Shown here one piece after another: positions 21,190 through 29,303 of a stretch of DNA of 64,000 nucleotides (position 1 is the first letter of the stretch; every line of letters begins with the position of its first letter). Source of the DNA: Crocinitomicaceae bacterium (GTDB taxonomy: Bacteria; Bacteroidota; Bacteroidia; Flavobacteriales_D; Crocinitomicaceae); assembly GCA_023262855.1 (NCBI GenBank), contig JALQYQ010000022.1:49969-113968 (forward strand), in the 5' to 3' direction. A program made the position numbers and the translations under genes. The notes below the pieces were generated by a model. It searched no databases and was not told the origin of the DNA. It was given only the letters and a program-made list of their open reading frames with translations.

Positions 21190-22400
21190 TTTAATTTTGC
21201 TAATGCTGCTTTAATGCGTTTCATTGCTTCAGTTAATGTCTCTTCTGAAGCGGCATAAGATATACGAATACAATTTGGATCTCCAAAAGCATCTCCTGTT
21301 ACCAAAGCTACCAAAGCTTCAGATAACAAATACATGCACATATCGTCAGCGTTATGAACAGTGAAACCATTGTAGGATTTACCAAAGAATGAAGCAATTT
21401 CCGGGAAGACATAAAACGCTCCAACAGGAACATTCGCATTCACCCCTGGCATTTCATTCAATGCTGTTAATACTAATTTTCTACGGTTATTAAATGCTGC
21501 AATCATGTCTTTCAATACTAAAGGATCAGCTTTCATAGCCGCGATTGCCGCTTTTTGAGTAATTGAACATGTACCAGAAGTAAATTGTCCTTGCACTTTA
21601 TTACAAGCATCCGCAATTACTTTTGGAGCACCAATGTATCCCAAACGCCAACCTGTCATCGCCCATGCTTTTGAAACACCATTAACTGTAACGACTTGGT
21701 TATAAACTTCAGGGAATTGAGCTAAACTTTCATGTTTACCAATGAAGTTTATGTGTTCGTAAATCTCATCAGAAATCACAACAATGTGCGGATATTTTTT
21801 CAAGACATCCGCTAAATCTTTTAATTCTTCTTTTGTATAAACAGAACCTGTAGGATTACATGGTGTTGAGAAAATCAACATTTTAGTTTTCGGTGTTATT
21901 GCTGCCTCCAACTGTTTTCCGTTGATTTTAAAATCATTCTCAATCCCAGCATTAATGACAACTGGAGTTCCTTCCGCCACTTTAACGATTTCTAAATACG
22001 AAACCCAATAAGGAGCAGGAACAATTACTTCATCACCAGGACCAACTATTGACAAAACAACATTTGCAATGGATTGCTTTGCACCCGTTGAAACAACAAT
22101 TTGATCTTTTGTATAATCCAATCCATTGTCTCGCTTAAATTTCAATGAAATACTTTCACGTAAATCATCGTATCCAGGAACTGGCGTGTACATCGTGAAA
22201 TTATTTTCCATCGCTTCCACTGCGGCATCTTTAATAAATTGAGGTGTAAAGAAATCAGGTTCCCCCAAGCTCAAGGAAATAATATCTTTCCCTTCTGCTT
22301 TTAATTCTCTACTTTTTCTCGACATCGCAATCGTAGCCGATTCTTCCATTGCCAACAGGCGCTCAGACAATTGTATCATTTCTTGGTGCGTAATTTTCAT
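21186..22400 (-). CDS. Pyridoxal-phosphate-dependent (aspartate) aminotransferase
   Basis: IISLSLGEPDFFTPQFIK...NPTGSVYTKEEL...VVISDEIYEHINF...NGVSKAWAMTGWRLGYI. True start may be M8 (22379); see findings. Confidence 0.95.
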   Translation of the reverse strand: MKITHQEMIQLSERLLAMEESATIAMSRKSRELKAEGKDIISLSLGEPDFFTPQFIKDAAVEAMENNFTMYTPVPGYDDLRESISLKFKRDNGLDYTKDQIVVSTGAKQSIANVVLSIVGPGDEVIVPAPYWVSYLEIVKVAEGTPVVINAGIENDFKINGKQLEAAITPKTKMLIFSTPCNPTGSVYTKEELKDLADVLKKYPHIVVISDEIYEHINFIGKHESLAQFPEVYNQVVTVNGVSKAWAMTGWRLGYIGAPKVIADACNKVQGQFTSGTCSITQKAAIAAMKADPLVLKDMIAAFNNRRKLVLTALNEMPGVNANVPVGAFYVFPEIASFFGKSYNGFTVHNADDMCMYLLSEALVALVTGDAFGDPNCIRISYAASEETLTEAMKRIKAALAKLN

Positions 22401-22401
22401 G

Positions 22402-22409
22402 CAAATCTA
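22402..22409 (-). promoter_or_regulatory. Putative -7 box (TAGATTTG) directly at the aminotransferase start
   Basis: CAAATCTA on plus, 1 nt from the annotated start codon (22398-22400). Confidence 0.5.
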
Positions 22410-22513
22410 AGCAATATTGAAGGAAGAATAACCTACTACAACCTAAAATTAAAGGAAGAATTCAAGAACAATTTGTGGATAAAAGTCAATTAACTTAAAA
22501 ATTCAATCAATCT

Positions 22514-22521
22514 TATATTTG
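22514..22521 (+). promoter_or_regulatory. Putative -7 box (TATATTTG), followed by a second match TAATTTTG at 22522-22529
   Basis: Two adjacent TAnnTTTG matches upstream of ATG 22538. Confidence 0.5.
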
Positions 22522-22537
22522 TAATTTTGTACTTACG

Positions 22538-23356
22538 ATGAGTGACGAGAAATTTATTGATATCAAACGATTGATTCAAAGCAAAAGTCCGAAGCTAGCA
22601 AAATGGCTTCCTGGCTTTGTTATTTCCTATTTAAAACGCATTCTTCATCAAGACGAAATCAATGATTTTTTGATCAAGCACAAAGATGATTACAATGCTG
22701 ATTTCTGCACGGAAGTTATCAAGTATTTCAATATTCAAATCGAAGTAAAAGGCATTGAAAACATTCCAAAGGATGGAAAAGTAATTATTGCTATGAACCA
22801 TCCGCTTGGGGGAATGGACGCTTTAGCTTTTGTTTCTGCTCTGCAAAATCACCGCACAGATTTAAAATTTATCGTAAATGACTTATTGATGAATTTAACC
22901 AATCTACGCGGATTATTCGTCGGAGTTAATAAACATGGAAAAAACGAAGGTACTGTTCGACAACAAATTCATGATGTTTTTGAAAGCGATGAAGCAGTTT
23001 GTATTTTTCCTGCTGGCTTGGTTAGTCGAAAAGTGAAAGGAGAAGTACGCGATTTGGATTGGAAAAAAACGTTTGTGACCTATTCTATTCGAATGGACCA
23101 ACCCATCATTCCAGTTTTTATCGATGGCGAATTATCCAATTTCTTTTACCGTCTGGCGAATTTTAGAAAATTCATTGGTATAAAAGCAAATATTGAAATG
23201 CTTTACCTTTCAAATGAATTGTTTAAACAGCGCAATAAAAAAATGACATTTACAGTTGGTAAACCTATTTTACCGAGCAAATTTGATAAAAAGCGTTCAG
23301 AACGTGATTTAGCTCAAGATGTAAAAGCAAAAGTTTACGAACTTTCAAAAAAATAA
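22538..23356 (+). CDS. PlsC-family 1-acylglycerol-3-phosphate acyltransferase-like protein
   Basis: VIIAMNHPLGGMDALAFV (NHxxxxD block), AVCIFPAGLVSRK, QPIIPVFIDG. Confidence 0.88.
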   Translation: MSDEKFIDIKRLIQSKSPKLAKWLPGFVISYLKRILHQDEINDFLIKHKDDYNADFCTEVIKYFNIQIEVKGIENIPKDGKVIIAMNHPLGGMDALAFVSALQNHRTDLKFIVNDLLMNLTNLRGLFVGVNKHGKNEGTVRQQIHDVFESDEAVCIFPAGLVSRKVKGEVRDLDWKKTFVTYSIRMDQPIIPVFIDGELSNFFYRLANFRKFIGIKANIEMLYLSNELFKQRNKKMTFTVGKPILPSKFDKKRSERDLAQDVKAKVYELSKK

Positions 23357-23359
23357 ATT

Positions 23360-24277
23360 ATGGAACCAATTATTTCCCCAATTGATAAAGAGATTATTAA
23401 ATCTGAACTCACTCAAGATCGTTTTGTGCGAAAAACACGCAAAGGTGATAATGAAATATACATTATTGACCAACACAATGCACCGAATACACTTCAGGAA
23501 ATTGGTCGTTTACGCGAAGTAACTTTTCGTGCTTCTGGTGGTGGAACAGGTTTATCAGTCGATTTGGATGAATTTGATACGAACGATAAATGTTACAAGC
23601 AATTAATCGTTTGGTCACCTGAAGATGAAGAAATAGTTGGTGGATATCGTTACATAAAATGTTCAGAAGCGATAGATGAAAAAACGGGAGAAATACTACT
23701 CTCAACAACACATTATTTTGATTTTTCAGAGCAATTCATTAAGAATTATTTACCTTATACAATTGAACTTGGAAGATCATGGGTTCAGCCAAATTTCCAA
23801 CCGACTGTAAATCCACGCAAAGGATTATTTGCTTTGGACAACATTTGGGATGGTTTAGGCGCTTTGGTAATTTTTAATCCAGAAATTAAGTATTTCTTTG
23901 GTAAAGTGACGATGTACCCGAATTACAATACTGCTAGCCGTGATTTCTTGTTGCATTTTATGAATCACTATTTTCCTGACAAAGAAAATTTGATGAAACC
24001 ATTTCATCCCTTAGTTCAGAATTACGACCGTGCATATGTTGAAGGGCAATTGAAAGGCTTGGATTTTAAAGACGGATTCAAAGTGTTGAACAGCGCAGTT
24101 CGTGAAAACGGTGAATTCATTCCACCTCTTGTAAATATCTACATGAATTTGTCTCCAACAATGAAAACATTTGGAACAGCAGTGAATCCTGAATTCGGAA
24201 ATGTTGAAGAAACCGGAATTTTAGTAACCATCGCTGATATTTTCGAAGAAAAGAAAGAGCGTCACATGCAGTTGTAA
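23360..24277 (+). CDS. GNAT/hemolysin-like acyltransferase (Acetyltransf_5, OlsB-like)
   Basis: IGRLREVTFRASGGGTGLSVDLDEFDTNDKCYKQLIVWSPEDEEIVGGYRYI...LPYTIELGRSWVQP; 3 nt after the PlsC-like gene. Confidence 0.82.
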   Translation: MEPIISPIDKEIIKSELTQDRFVRKTRKGDNEIYIIDQHNAPNTLQEIGRLREVTFRASGGGTGLSVDLDEFDTNDKCYKQLIVWSPEDEEIVGGYRYIKCSEAIDEKTGEILLSTTHYFDFSEQFIKNYLPYTIELGRSWVQPNFQPTVNPRKGLFALDNIWDGLGALVIFNPEIKYFFGKVTMYPNYNTASRDFLLHFMNHYFPDKENLMKPFHPLVQNYDRAYVEGQLKGLDFKDGFKVLNSAVRENGEFIPPLVNIYMNLSPTMKTFGTAVNPEFGNVEETGILVTIADIFEEKKERHMQL

Positions 24278-24278
24278 A

Positions 24279-25034
24279 TTAGAAGCAATAAGTCAATCCA
24301 CATTCAAACGAAATCAAATTTGTCGTTTTTTGCAGTTCTGAAAAGACACTCCAATCTAATTGTTTACTCAAAATAAATGAATTTTGTACAATATTGAGAT
24401 GGTAACTTATACCATAATTAATTAATAATCTCTTTCGTATAGCCGAACGCAGTTTGAAGGTATATTGTACGGAATAACCATTTTTTTGTCGATAAACGTC
24501 TTCAACAGGTAAAGATGCTTCGTTTGCAATATCAGACCATTTGTAATGCTTTTTATCAGAAATTAAGTCACCAGACATTCGAAAATAACCTATTCCAATT
24601 TGGTGCATGTAACCAATTGGCAAAGAACCATTTTTTCCAACAAATGAAACTTTAGGCATGATCGAAATACATCGATCATTTATTACAACCTTACCTTTAT
24701 ATTCATCTGTTAACCCAATATTTTCGGTAAAGATTTGATCCTTAAAAAAATCAAACCGAAGAACATCATAGCCTAACTCCAATGATAATGACAAATTATT
24801 ATTAATCACGCGACCATATTCAGTGTGAATTCCTGTATTCAACAAGCCAAATCTGTTCCTATTTAAATACGTTTGATTCGTAAGAAGGCTACTAATTAAA
24901 TTTGCTATTATCGGAGAATTATTTACTGAATTTATTTCTAAGAAATTTCTTTTTCCAAACATACCTACAGTTTGACAGTAGGGCTTTAATGTGAAAAAAA
25001 ACAAAATCAAAAATGTGGGAAAAAGTGATTTCAT
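24279..25034 (-). CDS. Secreted protein, putative outer-membrane beta-barrel
   Basis: Signal peptide; alternating beta-strand pattern; terminal ECGLTYCF. Confidence 0.6.
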   Translation of the reverse strand: MKSLFPTFLILFFFTLKPYCQTVGMFGKRNFLEINSVNNSPIIANLISSLLTNQTYLNRNRFGLLNTGIHTEYGRVINNNLSLSLELGYDVLRFDFFKDQIFTENIGLTDEYKGKVVINDRCISIMPKVSFVGKNGSLPIGYMHQIGIGYFRMSGDLISDKKHYKWSDIANEASLPVEDVYRQKNGYSVQYTFKLRSAIRKRLLINYGISYHLNIVQNSFILSKQLDWSVFSELQKTTNLISFECGLTYCF

Positions 25035-25049
25035 CTAGTTATAATTTGT

Positions 25050-27194
25050 TTATTTATTTGGGCTAAAATTATTATAAAAGAAGGACGCCAAATTGTTTAA
25101 ATTTATGGGAAAGTTGATATATACAATTTGATTTAAAAGCAATTCACCAGTTTCAAAATCAGTCATTGAAAAAGTAACGTAAGAATTTCCTGAATCAAGG
25201 TATTTTGATGGTAAATGACCTAAAATTGTATACGGAATTATTGGCGGAAATAATGCAGAAAAAACAAAAAGAGCATAGTTGTAATCTGGATTATAAACAC
25301 GTGTATAATTGATAGACATCAATTTCATTTTTTTATCTTTCGCTAACATCGAGTGTAATTCTGTATAATCAACTGGAAAGTTAACACTATCCTCCAAGGA
25401 TGTATATTGATTCTCATACGTAGCCAAAATACAATTCCTATTATACTGTTCAAGTGTTAAAACTTCCGTTTCATCCCGTTTAACGAATCCCGTTTTAACA
25501 GATAGTTCATTCGTTGCAATCAATAGTGACTCCTTGAAAAGTCCTTCTAGTATTTTGTCCCTGATGTAATCATCTGACGAACCATTTTGGGCATTTATTC
25601 TCGGATCTAAAAGGGTAAAATCACTTAATCCTGGTAAAATTAAATTACTTTTTTCCACAACTTGAAGCTCTTCATTTTCTTCAATCGGATTTTGATTTTC
25701 AATCTTTTTAATCTTTTCTTTTTCCAGAATTGAATCAATATAGTGGAGCGAAATCGAGTCTCTAGAAATTCCTTCTAGTTGAGAAAGATAGAAATTGGCA
25801 AAAAGAGAATCACTCACGGATTTTTGAATGTTATTCGATTCACTTGAAGATCGTTTGATGTATGATGAATCTTGTCTAGCGACGTACAACTTAATGTTAT
25901 GCTTCAAATCTATTTTTTCGTCAAGTGCACATTCTTTCAACATTAAATTATTGATGGAATTCAATTCTATGTCAAGTGGATTCTCCTGATGTAAATCATT
26001 AATAATTCTCAATGATAAAAATGCTAGATTTCTTAAATCCAATGCCTTTAAAAAATAATTAATTTCACCTGATTGTCCAACAGCTTCTTTAGTAGGTATC
26101 AAAATTTCGTTTAATCGATCGTTCTTTTTATATTGATAAATTCCAAGCCAAGTTTGCGCTTTGAGGTGTTTTAAGAACGTAGAATTTGGATACTTTTTTT
26201 CTAGGATTAAGATCGAATAAAGTGCTTTTGCAAAGTTTTTAGTTAATACCATGGAGCGAACTGATTCGAAACATGCAAAATCTTTAATTCTTTCAAACTC
26301 ATTTTTTTCCGAAACAAATATTTCTCCCTCAGCATTTAAATTTTCATTTCCTATTACAGAAATTAGTTTTTTATGCCTATCATAATACTGGTTATTATCT
26401 TCTTCTTTATTAAATTCTGGAATTGGTTTAAGTGATGCTTCATTCAATAATAGAGAAGGAAGTTTTGATTTTGGAGATTCAAAACAACTTAAATTCACCT
26501 CAAATTCATCGAAAGGTAAATAACTGTAATTCAAAACCTTGTACACACGGTTAAGTTCTGAAAGTGAAAAACCTGCATTTTTGTAGAATGAAACTGCTTT
26601 TTCATATACATCACAATCCTCATCAAATGGATAATTAGGAATATACATACAGCTCGAAGTGTTTTTATCAAAGAGCACGTTTCTCAGAAAATCTTCTGCT
26701 TTTTTGTTCTCAAAATGAGCAATTTCCATTGCCAAAACAAATGCTAATTGTGCGTCATTCTCAAGATTACTGATCAATCCAGTTGAATAACAAATCAATC
26801 CATTATAGGTAATAAAACAAAATGGTTTGTAGTGTTTATATGTTATCACTTCAAACTTATTTTTTGTGGTATCATTTTGCTTTAATAAAGCATTCACAAT
26901 TTTTTGACCATGTTCACTAATTTCATCACCAAAAACACAGTTTCCAGAATTAAATAAGTCTTGTGTTTTGTAAACATTTTCGGTAACAAAAACTCTTCTA
27001 TCAATGGTATTCTTTATTGATCTATCATTCAATTCCATCTCCCTTTTAATACGCTTTGATGGGTCTTGAAATAATAATTGATTAACTTCTCCCTTTGATT
27101 TAATTGTAACATAATTATTAAAATCAGTCTGAGCGTAGCTAAAATAAGAATTGATAAAAAAGAATATTAACAGATGATAACTTTTCATGTTCAT
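25050..27194 (-). CDS. Secreted M48-peptidase-like protein with degenerate HExxH (MEIAH)
   Basis: SEHGQKIVNALLKQND...FCFITYNGLICYSTGLISNLENDAQLAFVLAMEIAHFENKKAED...FYKNAGFSLSELNRVYKVL resembles the M48 core; catalytic His replaced by Met. Confidence 0.55.
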   Translation of the reverse strand: MNMKSYHLLIFFFINSYFSYAQTDFNNYVTIKSKGEVNQLLFQDPSKRIKREMELNDRSIKNTIDRRVFVTENVYKTQDLFNSGNCVFGDEISEHGQKIVNALLKQNDTTKNKFEVITYKHYKPFCFITYNGLICYSTGLISNLENDAQLAFVLAMEIAHFENKKAEDFLRNVLFDKNTSSCMYIPNYPFDEDCDVYEKAVSFYKNAGFSLSELNRVYKVLNYSYLPFDEFEVNLSCFESPKSKLPSLLLNEASLKPIPEFNKEEDNNQYYDRHKKLISVIGNENLNAEGEIFVSEKNEFERIKDFACFESVRSMVLTKNFAKALYSILILEKKYPNSTFLKHLKAQTWLGIYQYKKNDRLNEILIPTKEAVGQSGEINYFLKALDLRNLAFLSLRIINDLHQENPLDIELNSINNLMLKECALDEKIDLKHNIKLYVARQDSSYIKRSSSESNNIQKSVSDSLFANFYLSQLEGISRDSISLHYIDSILEKEKIKKIENQNPIEENEELQVVEKSNLILPGLSDFTLLDPRINAQNGSSDDYIRDKILEGLFKESLLIATNELSVKTGFVKRDETEVLTLEQYNRNCILATYENQYTSLEDSVNFPVDYTELHSMLAKDKKMKLMSINYTRVYNPDYNYALFVFSALFPPIIPYTILGHLPSKYLDSGNSYVTFSMTDFETGELLLNQIVYINFPINLNNLASFFYNNFSPNK

Positions 27195-27197
27195 TAC

Positions 27198-28061
27198 TTA
27201 AAATAAAAATCCAATTGAAAGTCTAATTTGCTGCTGTCGAAGACTATTATTTTCATACGGAGTGTTAGCGTTAGGTATCTTGAAATATGGAAAATTATCA
27301 CTTCCTAAGATTAATGTCCCATCCGATGAGTTTGATTTAAACTTATTGGATATTGGTAAATCGAATTGCAACTCCACATTCACTGTTGATTTTCCTTTGT
27401 AGCAATGTTCAAAGCCAATTCCGAACAAAAGATTTGAATTAATTCGATGATCATCTGTTGTAAGCATTTTGTAATTGTTATATTCAAATGTTACTGAATC
27501 AGACATTAAATGCATTCGTTGCATCATTTGTGTAGTTCGAATTTTTAAGTTCAATCGAACACCAGTGGAAAAGTAGTAACGATTGAGTTTGGATGGTTTG
27601 GACCGGAATACTGCCATAAAAGGCATTGACAAATAACTGAAACGAAATTTCGCATAGTTAAACTGACCAGAAATTCCAGATGTTTGGGTGTATTTCTCAT
27701 GTAATGCCACATATTCTTTATAACTCATGGGACTTTGAAGCACATGAAATGGAGCAGAGCTAGAGAAAAACAAAGCAATTGTGTCCTCAGAATTGTCTAT
27801 AAAACTTGCTTTCGAAAACTCAAGAGATGCCCCTACTCTTAAGCCAAAAAGATCGCTAAACTGGTGTTCATAAAGACCGCCTATTGATCTTACTGATGAA
27901 ATAAAGTCTTTAACCAAAAAAACATCGGAGTTCGAGCGATTCATGTTAAAACCTTCGGAATAACATACTCCGAATCTATTTCGTTCAACTAAAAAACGTT
28001 GAGCCAATGAATCAAAACCGTAAAGAGAAATTAAATAAAAAAGTATAATTAACCGTCCCAT
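27198..28061 (-). CDS. PorT-like outer-membrane beta-barrel protein
   Basis: Signal peptide; VRSIGGLYEHQFSDLFGLRVGASLEFSKASF...FRFSYLSMPFMAVFRS...YYFSTGVRLNLKI...RQQQIRLSIGFLF. Confidence 0.7.
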   Translation of the reverse strand: MGRLIILFYLISLYGFDSLAQRFLVERNRFGVCYSEGFNMNRSNSDVFLVKDFISSVRSIGGLYEHQFSDLFGLRVGASLEFSKASFIDNSEDTIALFFSSSAPFHVLQSPMSYKEYVALHEKYTQTSGISGQFNYAKFRFSYLSMPFMAVFRSKPSKLNRYYFSTGVRLNLKIRTTQMMQRMHLMSDSVTFEYNNYKMLTTDDHRINSNLLFGIGFEHCYKGKSTVNVELQFDLPISNKFKSNSSDGTLILGSDNFPYFKIPNANTPYENNSLRQQQIRLSIGFLF

Positions 28062-28212
28062 TGTAAAAGATTTTGCGGCGAATTTAACACTTTTTCGTGT
28101 ATGTAAATTATCTAAGGAAGGAAATCACCATTTGTCTAGCGAAATAAAATCCATCTCAATTAATACAAGTATCCTTTTAAAAATTCAAGTATTCAATTAC
28201 AATAAACAAAAA

Positions 28213-28506
28213 CTAATCCTCAGTCAAACAGGTAATTTTCACAATCTTACCAACCATGCAAATTGATCCTCCGTCGACTTCTTCGTATTTTACATGCAAG
28301 TCTTTTCCTTCGACGAATTCTATTTCAAATTCGTTCAAGTTTTGTGCTTCCAAATAGGAATTATCATTCAATTGCAAAACCCATCCGCAACCATCCAACC
28401 CCGTTAAATTGCGCATCTTCACATGCACAGAACCACTGCATGCATCATGCGTAGAACAAGAGGCAACAAGTGCAACGAGCGAAAATAACAATAGAAGCTT
28501 TTTCAT
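28213..28506 (-). CDS. Small lipoprotein of unknown function
   Basis: Lipobox LVALVASCSTHD; 97 aa; overlaps the sigma-factor stop by 1 nt. Confidence 0.8.
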   Translation of the reverse strand: MKKLLLLFSLVALVASCSTHDACSGSVHVKMRNLTGLDGCGWVLQLNDNSYLEAQNLNEFEIEFVEGKDLHVKYEEVDGGSICMVGKIVKITCLTED

Positions 28507-29102
28507 TAAATATCTGTAACTAATTGGTGTTTTTCAATCAATTTTCGCATATTAATCAATGCATAACGCATTCTACCTAAAGCAGTATTGATACTGATAT
28601 CTTCCGCTTCAGCAATGTCTTTAAAAGACATATCTCTGAAAATACGCATTTTTAAAATATCACGTTGAGAAGCTGGAAGGTGATCGATTAAATCAACCAT
28701 TTGTTTTTCCAATTCATCGTATGACATAGATTCTTGAATATTTTTATCCTCCAAAGAAAGTGTACTAAAAATATTGAAGTCATCTTTTGTTGAAGAAGAC
28801 TCAGAAATCATTCGAACTTTATTGGTTTTACGGAAATGGTCGATAACCAAGTTGTGAGCAATTCGCATCGCCCAAGGTAAAAATTTACCTTCTTCATTAT
28901 ATGACCCAGCTTTTAATGTATTAATGATTTTTACAAATGTCTCTTGAAAAACATCTTGTGCCAAATCAGCGTCGCGTAATTTCAAATACACAAATCTGTA
29001 AATCTTATCCTTGTGACGCATTAACAATACTTCAAAGGCTTTTTCGTTTCCGTCAATATATGATGTGATCAACTCACGGTCATCCATACGCTTCATAATC
29101 AT
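28506..29102 (-). CDS. ECF-type RNA polymerase sigma factor
   Basis: ELITSYIDGNEKAFEVLLMRHKDKIYRFVYLKLRDADLAQDVFQETFVKII...LPWAMRIAHNLVIDHFRK...LPASQRDILKMRIFRDMSFKDIAEAEDISINTALGRMRYAL. Confidence 0.96.
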   Translation of the reverse strand: MIMKRMDDRELITSYIDGNEKAFEVLLMRHKDKIYRFVYLKLRDADLAQDVFQETFVKIINTLKAGSYNEEGKFLPWAMRIAHNLVIDHFRKTNKVRMISESSSTKDDFNIFSTLSLEDKNIQESMSYDELEKQMVDLIDHLPASQRDILKMRIFRDMSFKDIAEAEDISINTALGRMRYALINMRKLIEKHQLVTDI

Positions 29103-29276
29103 AACTTCTCGTTTAGTAGTTTAAATCTTAGAACTTATTAAGCGTATACGTGTTTTATAGGCGACCTTTTTTTTAGAATTATATTCGCTAAAGTACAAAC
29201 TAAAATGAATTTTCCAAAAAAAAATGAAACTTTTTCTTTTTATCGCGTTTCGAACAAGTCTTTTCTAAAACTGTTT

Positions 29277-29284
29277 TATCTTTG
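29277..29284 (+). promoter_or_regulatory. Putative -7 box (TATCTTTG) for uvrA
   Basis: TATCTTTG 19 nt upstream of ATG 29304. Confidence 0.55.
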
Positions 29285-29303
29285 AACTCCTTCGCAAACA
29301 GTT

